A stretch of 13,900 bases of DNA, taken from NCBI GenBank assembly GCA_002394125.1, contig DGSY01000193.1, positions 20,504 to 34,403 on the forward strand, in the 5' to 3' direction. The position numbers were made by a program, and so were the translations under genes. The notes beneath the pieces are model-generated. The model was not told the origin of the DNA, ran no database searches, and worked only from the letters and a program-made list of their open reading frames with translations. Shown one piece after another: positions 7,417 through 12,655 of this stretch (the stretch's first letter is position 1; each line of letters opens with the position of its first letter). This DNA is from Ruminococcus sp. UBA4350. Lineage in GTDB: Bacteria; Bacillota; Clostridia; Oscillospirales; Ruminococcaceae.

Positions 7417-7590
7417 TTATCCGATAATCTCAAACATTCCCATAAAGCCGTGCAGCCTTGTGCCGGTATCGGTCCCCGGCGGCAGCAGTGCCAGCGCGAC
7501 CGGAAACGGCTCCGCGCTCTCTGCATCGGTCTGTGTCAGTATGGCGTAATCGCCCTGAATATCCGTGACAATATAATCATGCGGTTCCAT
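7417..7590 (-). CDS. 57-aa small protein upstream of hypE, HypC-like in position only
   Basis: A 57-codon gene with a very good ribosome binding site (GGAGGAAAT, six nt before ATG 7590), 15 nt after the NifD-like A stop and 12 nt before HypE. The sequence reads as short beta strands: YIVTDIQGDYAILTQ, then FPVALALLPPGT, then a C-terminal GMFEII. This resembles small beta-barrel proteins such as HypC/HupF or DUF3006. HypC requires a conserved N-terminal Met-Cys whose Cys binds iron, and this protein contains no cysteine at all, so it cannot be a canonical HypC. A scaffold, chaperone or partner for HypE or the component-1 complex is possible. Gene reality is well supported; family assignment is tentative. 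Confidence 0.78.
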   Translation of the reverse strand: MEPHDYIVTDIQGDYAILTQTDAESAEPFPVALALLPPGTDTGTRLHGFMGMFEIIG

Positions 7591-7605
7591 ATATTTCCTC
7601 CGTTA

Positions 7606-8913
7606 TCAGGAAAGCAGACAGGATTCGCAGCCCCAGCCCTTATGCCGCAGCAGCGGGCGGCGGTCCTTCGGATTGTGATATGCATCGGTCATCAGCGCGG
7701 CGAGCTTCCGGATACCCGAAAAGCCGTACAGTCCGCCGTTGACCACGAAATTGACAAAGCGGTCTGATGCGAAATAATACGCGGCCTTCTGCCCGACCGC
7801 GAGCACCGGCTCCGGCGGGCTTTCATGCTGATGCAGCATATTGACATGATTCGGCGAATACAGCAGGATATCCGGACGGTTCGCCTGAAGCCATGCAAAT
7901 GCCTCCGCATCCTCCCCTGCCGCCTCCGCGATGATATATTTCACCCGAAAGCCGTATTCGCAGAGCAGCTTTGCCAGCGAGAACGGCATCGTGACGGCGG
8001 TATAATCCACCGCGACTGCCGTATCACCGATCTCTGCCTTTGCCGCACGGAGCGCCGCATCTGCACCGGCGATCGCTGCGGAAAAATCGGGACACGCGAT
8101 CCCCAGCGCATCGCAGAGCCGCGCATAATTATCGCGCAGCTTCTCAAAACCGAAATGCGCCGGCAGATAGATCTGCGGGATATGAAGGCGCTCCTCCAGC
8201 GCATCGGCGGCGGCGTGCGCCGTCGGCAGCCAGAGGATATTCAGACGGCTCTCAGCCATTTGCAGATAGTCGTCATAGGTTTTGCAGAGCGTCAGATCGC
8301 GCAGCGTCAGCCCCGCATTCCGGATGATCTGCACCAGCTCGGAATCCGGATCCGTCGGGCGGTCGCAGCCGATGATGTTCACCGACTCCGGATCCGCCGG
8401 ACGCGGCTGCAATCCGCTGTAAAGCTGCCGGCAGGTCTGCGGTACGGGCGGGATCGTCGTCCGCATGGTCGGCGTCATATAGCAGTCAATGAATGTGATA
8501 TCGGGATAGCGCACCGAGAGATCGGCGATCACGCCGTCGAAATCGCAGCCGGCGAACAGATGCATACAGCTTAAAAAGAGCGGCACCATTTTCGGATGCG
8601 CCGGCAGCTTTTCGATGATCTCGGAAACGCCCTCTGTCAGACTTTGCTCCAGTGTGCCGTTGAACATATCCTCCTCGGTGAGCGAGATCCAGCTCAGCCG
8701 CTCCATGGCATTCATCTCCGCCGCTGTCAGCACGACACCGCGCAGACAGCCCTGCGCGCAGCAGTAGATCTGATGCGCCTCCGGCACGAGCATCCCCATG
8801 TGAACGATATTCCACATTCCGCGCACCGGCGGGCTGTACTCCAGTCCGGATGCGAAAAAGCCCTCTGCATCCGCCTCCGCGATCCGCAGAACGGGCGGCT
8901 TTTCCTGCTTCAT
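7606..8913 (-). CDS. NifD-like nitrogenase component 1 subunit A, 435 aa
   Basis: Component-1 superfamily protein of NifD-like length, paralogous to the one at 1588-2874. The first cysteine block is YCCAQGCLRGV (Cys51, Cys52, Cys56). LSCMHLFAGCDFDGV (Cys116, Cys123) matches the third P-cluster region. Cys210 in LCKTYDDY is shared in position with the paralogue (GRCQTFADY). LNILWLPTAHAAADALEERLHIP aligns with the FeMo-co Cys275 region but has no Cys, and the FeMo-co His is not seen in the C-terminal GGLYGFSG region. An unusual tail ends in GCESCLLS, giving a CxxC pair (Cys429, Cys432). Start 8913 is chosen because GGAGG lies six nt upstream and ATGA overlaps the NifH-like A stop, implying coupled translation. 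Expected to be the electron acceptor of NifH-like A. Substrate unknown. Confidence 0.87.
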   Translation of the reverse strand: MKQEKPPVLRIAEADAEGFFASGLEYSPPVRGMWNIVHMGMLVPEAHQIYCCAQGCLRGVVLTAAEMNAMERLSWISLTEEDMFNGTLEQSLTEGVSEIIEKLPAHPKMVPLFLSCMHLFAGCDFDGVIADLSVRYPDITFIDCYMTPTMRTTIPPVPQTCRQLYSGLQPRPADPESVNIIGCDRPTDPDSELVQIIRNAGLTLRDLTLCKTYDDYLQMAESRLNILWLPTAHAAADALEERLHIPQIYLPAHFGFEKLRDNYARLCDALGIACPDFSAAIAGADAALRAAKAEIGDTAVAVDYTAVTMPFSLAKLLCEYGFRVKYIIAEAAGEDAEAFAWLQANRPDILLYSPNHVNMLHQHESPPEPVLAVGQKAAYYFASDRFVNFVVNGGLYGFSGIRKLAALMTDAYHNPKDRRPLLRHKGWGCESCLLS

Positions 8914-9671
8914 ACTTTCCCTCCGCATTCCGCCAGCACCGCCTCCGCCAATGCGCGGAGCTGCTCTGCCGGCTGACTGTCCGGATAGGCCGTAACGAAC
9001 GGCACACCCTCATTGTCCGCCTGCTGAATGATCGCAGAACGGTCGATCGTCCCGATGATGGGCGTATCAAAATCCGCAGCAAGCTCCGCCGTCAGCGGAT
9101 CCTCATCGGCAACGCCGCGCCGGTTCAGGATGATGCCGCCGAGCGATGCATAGCCGCGCCCCTGAAAATTCTGCACGGCCATGCAGATATTCGCCGCTGC
9201 ATAGCGCGCCATTTTTTCGCCGGAGGTCACGACGAAAACCCTGTCCGCATAGCCCTGCCGCATCGGCATCGAGAAGCCGCCGCAGACCACATCGCCCAGT
9301 ACATCATAGATCACGGCATCCGGTTTGTAGCGCTCATAGGCGCCGAGCTTTTTGAGTGTTTCGAGTGCATTGATGATGCCGCGCCCCGCGCAGCCGACGC
9401 CCGGCACGGGGCCGCCCGCTTCCACGCAGACAACGCCGCTCTTACTGACCGTGACGATATCTTCGAGCGTGATCTGTTTTCCCTTTTCCCGTTCCATTTG
9501 CAGAACGGTCGGGATGCGGCTGCCGCCGTGGAGCAGTGCAGTGGAATCCGCCTTCGGGTCGCAGCCGATCTGCATGACGCGCATCCCGCGCTGCACCATC
9601 GCGGCGGAAAGATTTGCGGAAACGGTCGATTTGCCGATTCCGCCTTTGCCGTAAATTGCTAGCTTTATCAT
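8910..9671 (-). CDS. NifH-like Fe protein A (ATP-dependent reductase), 253 aa
   Basis: A NifH/BchL/CfbC-family reductase, paralogous to the one at 3646-4407 and identical in length. It starts MIKLAIYGKGGIGKS with Walker A at 7-15 and has CDPKADST (37-44), VPGVGCAGRGI (Cys94, followed by the Arg that DraT modifies in true NifH) and YDVLGDVVCGGF (Cys130). The [4Fe-4S] ligands and nucleotide switches are intact, so it should be an active electron donor. The ATG at 9671 is preferred over an in-frame upstream start at 9713 because GAGGAAA lies just before it and the longer form adds leader-encoded sequence. It overlaps the next gene by 4 nt and follows a 156-nt structured leader, so it is probably the first gene controlled by that leader. 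Partner by order: NifD-like A plus NifK-like B. Confidence 0.93.
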   Translation of the reverse strand: MIKLAIYGKGGIGKSTVSANLSAAMVQRGMRVMQIGCDPKADSTALLHGGSRIPTVLQMEREKGKQITLEDIVTVSKSGVVCVEAGGPVPGVGCAGRGIINALETLKKLGAYERYKPDAVIYDVLGDVVCGGFSMPMRQGYADRVFVVTSGEKMARYAAANICMAVQNFQGRGYASLGGIILNRRGVADEDPLTAELAADFDTPIIGTIDRSAIIQQADNEGVPFVTAYPDSQPAEQLRALAEAVLAECGGKV

Positions 9672-9689
9672 AGTATTTCCTCGTAACAG

Positions 9690-9740
9690 CCCGCAAAAAA
9701 GCTGTACCCGCAAAAGCAGATACAGCTCGCCCGTAAAAGC
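9690..9740 (-). repeat. Three imperfect direct repeats of a GCTTTTgCGGG unit
   Basis: Read on the plus strand the units are CCCGTAAAAGC (9730-9740), CCCGCAAAAGC (9707-9717) and CCCGCAAAAAAGC (9690-9702). Starts are 23 and 17 nt apart. They lie within the leader and overlap its stems, so they may reflect alternative pairing partners or repeated binding sites for an RNA-binding protein. Confidence 0.55.
9695..9726 (-). terminator. Terminator-like hairpin in the leader, conditional
   Basis: On the minus strand GCTGTA and TACAGC form a 6-bp stem around a 14-nt loop, followed directly by six T. The loop contains the 3' half of an 11-bp competing stem, so termination could be switched on or off. 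The stem is short, and downstream genes must be expressed, so this is a conditional attenuator at most. Confidence 0.5.
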
Positions 9741-9827
9741 TCAGCCGGTTTCTGCTTTTGCCGCAAGACAGCGCTGACGGGCTGTGTTTTGGCATCAGAA
9801 GAGATCCGTATTCTGATTCGATCCTGA

Positions 9828-10085
9828 TTATTCAGCGGCAGACAGCGGTGCGTAGACGGTTTTTGCGCTCACGCCGTCGAGTCTGCCGATGCTCCCCGCG
9901 AGACGGTTGATCGCGTCCGCCGGTGCATCAATGGCAATATTGATGATGCTGATGCCCCTTTGCCGGTAGGGCAGTCCCATTCGTCCGATGATGAATCTGT
10001 CATATTCATGCAGCAGCGCGTTGATGCTCCCTGCGGAGCTGCTGTCCTGCACAATGATCGCAATAACGGCGACTCTGGTTTCCAT
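9828..10085 (-). CDS. TM1266-family iron-only hydrogenase system regulator, 85 aa
   Basis: A small ferredoxin-like alpha/beta protein of the TM1266 family, related in fold to the NikR C-terminal ACT-like ligand-binding domain. Characteristic stretches are VAVIAIIVQD at the start, LLHEYDRFIIGRMGLPY (about 24-40), RGISIINIAIDAP and LDGVSAKTVYA near the end. Family members are commonly found beside [FeFe]-hydrogenase maturation genes and are annotated as putative regulators; they have no DNA-binding domain of their own. Here it is the first gene of the operon, about 27 nt from the predicted transcription start, with AAAGGA upstream of ATG 10085, and is followed by the structured leader. That position suggests metal-, cofactor- or ligand-responsive control of the nitrogenase-like genes. 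No hydrogenase or HydEFG gene is in the window. Confidence 0.88.
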   Translation of the reverse strand: METRVAVIAIIVQDSSSAGSINALLHEYDRFIIGRMGLPYRQRGISIINIAIDAPADAINRLAGSIGRLDGVSAKTVYAPLSAAE

Positions 10086-10118
10086 ATGCCTGATCCTTTC
10101 CTGAACGGTTACATCCCT

Positions 10119-10147
10119 ATTATAACGCGTTCCGCGTGATTTGTCAA
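10119..10147 (-). promoter_or_regulatory. Consensus sigma-A promoter of the nitrogenase-like operon
   Basis: On the minus strand TTGACA (10147-10142) and TATAAT (10124-10119) are separated by exactly 17 nt. Both hexamers match the full consensus. Transcription should start near 10112 and serve the regulator gene and probably all 13 genes down to 155, since no other convincing promoter was seen between them. Confidence 0.88.
10125..10137. promoter_or_regulatory. Inverted repeat in the promoter spacer, candidate operator
   Basis: ACGCG-TTC-CGCGT is a perfect 5-bp inverted repeat with a 3-nt centre, lying wholly between the -35 and -10 boxes of the operon promoter. A protein bound here would block RNA polymerase, which fits the need to restrain such a strong promoter. 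No DNA-binding regulator is encoded in the window. Confidence 0.45.
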
Positions 10148-10148
10148 G

Positions 10149-10162
10149 GGAGCGGCCGCTCC
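10149..10162. promoter_or_regulatory. 14-bp perfect palindrome between divergent promoters
   Basis: GGAGCGGCCGCTCC is a perfect palindrome. It touches the operon's -35 box on one side and lies 16 nt from the phosphofructokinase -35 box on the other. It could be an operator shared by both promoters, or chance in GC-rich DNA. Confidence 0.35.
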
Positions 10163-10178
10163 TGCAAAACGCGCAGTG

Positions 10179-10207
10179 TTGACTTTTTCAGCCGATTATG
10201 GTACAAT
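10179..10207 (+). promoter_or_regulatory. Sigma-A promoter of the phosphofructokinase gene
   Basis: TTGACT (10179-10184) and TACAAT (10202-10207) are separated by 17 nt. Expected transcription start is near 10214, about 29 nt before the start codon. It diverges from the operon promoter; the two -35 boxes are 31 nt apart. Confidence 0.82.
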
Positions 10208-10242
10208 AGCGATATATGACAATTTCTGAAAGGAGCTGCAAT

Positions 10243-11457
10243 ATGAATATCGCAGTTGCACAGTCCGGCGGCCCGACCTGCGCGATCAACGCCTCGCTCG
10301 TCGGCGTTTTCAAGGAGGCACTCAAGGTTCCGGAGATTGACGCAGTCTTCGGCTCCGTCAACGGCATCGAGGGCATGATCAACGACCACCTCATTGACCT
10401 CAAGACAATGATCCTGACCAATGAGCAGATGGAGCTGCTCCGGCAGACGCCCTCGACGGTTCTCGGCTCCTGCCGGTTCAAGCTCGCGGATATGAACGAG
10501 GATGACTCCGATTATCAGCGGATCCTGAAAACAATGCAGCAGCGGCAGATCGGTGCATTTTTCTATATCGGCGGCAATGACTCGATGGACACCGTCCAGA
10601 AGCTTTCCGCCTACTGCAGGGCGCAGGGCGCGGATATCCGCATCATCGGCATCCCGAAGACGATCGACAACGATCTCTGCGTCACTGACCACACGCCGGG
10701 CTTCGGCTCCGCTGCAAAATATGTCGCCGCAACGATGCATGAGATCGCCCGCGACAGCTCCGTTTACAGCATCCCCTCCGTCACGGTCGTTGAGATCATG
10801 GGACGGCACGCCGGCTGGCTGACGGCATCCTCCGCCGTGCTGCACCGGCTCGGTGAGAGTGCGCCGCATCTGGTCTATGTGCCGGAATGCGAATTCTCGC
10901 TGGAGAAATTCATCCGCGATGTCCGGCAGGAAATGGCAAAGCACAAGGCCGTGATCTGCGCCGTTTCCGAGGGGATCGAGGTGCCGGAGGGCGTGCAGTC
11001 CGGCGTGGTCGATAATTTCGGCCACAAGTATCTGTCCGGCATCGGCAGCTATCTGGAGAGCATCGTCCGGCAGGAGATCGGCTGCAAGGTGCGCTCGATC
11101 GTGCTGAATGTCATGCAGCGCTGCTCCTCGCATCTCTGCTCCCGCACGGATATCGACGAATCGGAAGCGATCGGCGCGGCCGGTGTGCGCTGCGCACTGA
11201 ACGGCGAGACCGGCAGGGTCGTCGTATTCAGGCGGCTTTCCGATATGCCCTATACGGTCAAGATCGAAACCGCTGACGCCGCCGAGATCGCGAACCGCGA
11301 GAAATACCTCCCGCGGGAATATGTCAATGCCGCCGGCAATAATATTCAGGATGCGGCACTCAGCTATTTTCTCCCGCTGATCCAGGGCGAACTGACCATG
11401 CAGATGTCGCAGGGCATCCCGATGCACTTCACGATTCAGGAGACGCTGCTCCGCTGA
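10243..11457 (+). CDS. 6-phosphofructokinase, probably PPi-dependent, 404 aa
   Basis: A cytosolic glycolytic enzyme phosphorylating fructose 6-phosphate to fructose 1,6-bisphosphate. The sequence shows SGGPTCAINASL near the start (8-19), GSVNGIEG, the phosphoryl-donor loop GGNDSMDT (110-117), IPKTIDNDL (137-145) and DHTPGFGSAAKY (149-160). Asp after GGN, and Lys in PKTIDND where ATP enzymes have Gly, are the marks of pyrophosphate-dependent PFK, so PPi rather than ATP is the probable donor. ATG 10243 is preferred over the open upstream frame at 10216 because AAGGAG lies seven nt before it. It has its own promoter and is followed by a strong terminator, so it is monocistronic. Its link to the divergent operon may be only positional. 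Confidence 0.92.
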   Translation: MNIAVAQSGGPTCAINASLVGVFKEALKVPEIDAVFGSVNGIEGMINDHLIDLKTMILTNEQMELLRQTPSTVLGSCRFKLADMNEDDSDYQRILKTMQQRQIGAFFYIGGNDSMDTVQKLSAYCRAQGADIRIIGIPKTIDNDLCVTDHTPGFGSAAKYVAATMHEIARDSSVYSIPSVTVVEIMGRHAGWLTASSAVLHRLGESAPHLVYVPECEFSLEKFIRDVRQEMAKHKAVICAVSEGIEVPEGVQSGVVDNFGHKYLSGIGSYLESIVRQEIGCKVRSIVLNVMQRCSSHLCSRTDIDESEAIGAAGVRCALNGETGRVVVFRRLSDMPYTVKIETADAAEIANREKYLPREYVNAAGNNIQDAALSYFLPLIQGELTMQMSQGIPMHFTIQETLLR

Positions 11458-11530
11458 ACAAAGCACTGTTTCGCCATATTTTGTTATATGTATTTATCGT
11501 ATTCATGCGGTTATCCGCATCCGCACGCAG
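11458..11530. other. Spacer after the phosphofructokinase gene
   Basis: Non-coding, relatively AT-rich. It holds a small hairpin, ATGCGG (11505-11510) with CCGCAT (11515-11520) around TTAT, just before the terminator. Nothing else is recognised. Confidence 0.5.
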
Positions 11531-11558
11531 AAAAGCCCTGATACAATCAGGGCTTTTT
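11531..11558. terminator. Strong intrinsic terminator, bidirectional
   Basis: AAAAGCCCTGAT (11531-11542) and ATCAGGGCTTTT (11546-11557) form a 12-bp perfect stem with a 3-nt ACA loop and a T run on either strand. It ends the phosphofructokinase transcript and isolates the DegV unit. Confidence 0.93.
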
Positions 11559-11647
11559 CATGCATATCCGGAATCCGTGCAAATACGCACATTTCGCTTT
11601 CACTCTCGGATTAGTAGAGCCGTAGAATCCAGCTTTTCTCCGATCAG

Positions 11648-11668
11648 TTTCCGGAATTCCGCCGGAAA
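11648..11668. promoter_or_regulatory. Inverted repeat upstream of the DegV promoter
   Basis: TTTCCGG (11648-11654) and CCGGAAA (11662-11668) form a perfect 7-bp inverted repeat with a 7-nt centre, ending 4 nt before the -35 box. The position suits an activator or repressor site; identity unknown. Confidence 0.4.
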
Positions 11669-11672
11669 GTCC

Positions 11673-11701
11673 GTGACATCCGCCGCAGAATCGGTTACAA
11701 T
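11673..11701 (+). promoter_or_regulatory. Sigma-A promoter of the DegV-MFS unit
   Basis: GTGACA (11673-11678) and TACAAT (11696-11701), 17 nt apart, precede the DegV-family gene. Expected start is near 11708, about 30 nt before the ATG. Confidence 0.72.
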
Positions 11702-11718
11702 AAACTTATCAGTTTATT
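11699..11718. promoter_or_regulatory. Inverted repeat over the -10 box and start site
   Basis: AATAAACT (11699-11706) and AGTTTATT (11711-11718) form a perfect 8-bp inverted repeat with a 4-nt TATC centre. It overlaps the end of the -10 box and the predicted transcription start, the classic place for a repressor operator. Confidence 0.45.
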
Positions 11719-11737
11719 GAGAAAGCGAGTGAAACTC

Positions 11738-12619
11738 ATGTCACAGAATTACACACTGATCACTGACAGCGCCGCCGACCTCTCCCCGCATCTGCTGGAA
11801 TCCATGGGCGTGCGCTCTGTCCCGCTGAATGTCTTCATGAAGGATAATCCGGCGCATCCCTGCACACTGACCGGCAGGGAGTTTTACGATGCACTGCGCG
11901 CAGGGAAGGTCGCCTGCACATCGGCGGCGAATCTTTCCCTGTTCCGCGAGGTCTTTGAGGCGGAGCTTTCCGCCGGCAGGGATATCCTGTATCTAGCATT
12001 CTCGTCGCCGCTGAGCTGTATGTATGCAACGGGCAAGCTGGCGGCGGAGGAGCTGGCCGAAGAATATCCGGAACGGCGGATCATCGTTGTCGATACGCTC
12101 TGTGCAAGTCTCGGCGAGGGACTGCTGGTCTATCACTGCGCGGAGAAAATGGTGCGCGGCTGCACGCTGGACGAGCTGGCGGCATATGCTGAAGAAACGA
12201 AGCTGAAGCTGATCCACTGGTTCACGGTCGATGATCTGATGTTTCTGAAGCGCGGCGGCCGGATCGGTGCGGTCTCGGCCTTTGCGGGCTCGCTGCTCGG
12301 CATCAAGCCTGTGCTGCACGTCAGCGATGCCGGAAAGCTCGTCGCGAAGCAGAAGCTCCGCGGCAGAAAAAATGCCGTTCTGGAGCTTGGCAGGCATTAT
12401 GACGCGGAATGTACGGATAAGGAATCCACGGTGTTCATCGCACACGCGGATGCCGCCGATGCTGCCGAAATGCTCAGGGATGCGCTGCTGCATCAGTTCG
12501 GCGCAAAGCATATTGTGATCGGTGAGATCGGCGCGGTCATCGGCGCACACGCCGGGCCGGGCACCGTCGCACTGTTTTATCTCGGAACATCCCGCGAGGA
12601 TCCGTCCGCAGCAAGGTGA
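11738..12619 (+). CDS. DegV-family fatty acid-binding protein, 293 aa
   Basis: DegV proteins bind a fatty acid; the FakB members present it to the kinase FakA for phosphorylation. The sequence shows ITDSAADL near the start, TSAANLS (TS loop, about 62-68), LYLAFSSPLS, VVDTLCASLGEGLL, FTVDDLMFLKRGGRIG (about 160-175), GSLLGIKPVL, KLRGRKNA, and GAVIGAHAGPGTVALFY near the end. These are the family's ligand-binding blocks and the length is normal. ATG 11738 starts the conserved sequence; the upstream GAGTG is a weak ribosome binding site. The gene begins a short unit with the MFS transporter 36 nt downstream. Which lipid it binds, and whether it works with a FakA encoded elsewhere, cannot be told. 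Confidence 0.93.
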   Translation: MSQNYTLITDSAADLSPHLLESMGVRSVPLNVFMKDNPAHPCTLTGREFYDALRAGKVACTSAANLSLFREVFEAELSAGRDILYLAFSSPLSCMYATGKLAAEELAEEYPERRIIVVDTLCASLGEGLLVYHCAEKMVRGCTLDELAAYAEETKLKLIHWFTVDDLMFLKRGGRIGAVSAFAGSLLGIKPVLHVSDAGKLVAKQKLRGRKNAVLELGRHYDAECTDKESTVFIAHADAADAAEMLRDALLHQFGAKHIVIGEIGAVIGAHAGPGTVALFYLGTSREDPSAAR

Positions 12620-12655
12620 TGCAGGCGCGCTCCGCCGCGGAGGAAGGAGCCGGTT

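Larger units (their letters stand above)
9672..9827 (-). promoter_or_regulatory. Structured intercistronic leader, candidate attenuator or riboswitch
   Basis: This 156-nt gap separates the regulator gene from NifH-like A. In transcript order it holds: a 7-bp hairpin (9817-9811 with 9800-9794); segment a GCCCGT (9782-9777), pairing with a' ACGGGC (9734-9729); b GCAAAAGCAGA (9761-9751), pairing perfectly over 11 bp with b' TCTGCTTTTGC (9720-9710); and c GCTGTA (9726-9721) with c' TACAGC (9706-9701), followed by U6. The order a-b-a'-c-b'-c' makes several stems interlock. The three nt between b' and c' are too few to span an 11-bp stem, so the b/b' and c/c' stems should exclude each other. I recognise no known riboswitch consensus. 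Confidence 0.6.

Noticed and set aside
7417..7590. Naming the 57-residue protein HypC
   Set aside because: It has no cysteine and lacks the N-terminal Met-Cys essential to HypC; only position and strand pattern are similar.
508..9671. True nitrogen-fixation (nifHDK) cluster
   Set aside because: The FeMo-co Cys and His ligands are not found in either NifD-like protein, P-cluster cysteines are incomplete, and no NifB, NifE or NifN signatures were seen.
508..9671. Chlorophyll-type (BchLNB/BchXYZ) or F430-type (CfbCD) reductase
   Set aside because: Duplicated sets plus HypE, and no tetrapyrrole genes nearby. The component-1 sequences (ELGG/DEPRW/DAILG blocks) do not match those families as I know them.
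9690..9740. CRISPR-like array
   Set aside because: Only three short imperfect units with 6-12 nt between them and no cas genes; they overlap RNA stems of the leader.
10144..11466. 440-codon minus-strand frame opposite the phosphofructokinase gene
   Set aside because: The plus strand carries every phosphofructokinase motif, a promoter and a ribosome binding site; the antisense frame has none and lacks a recognisable domain.
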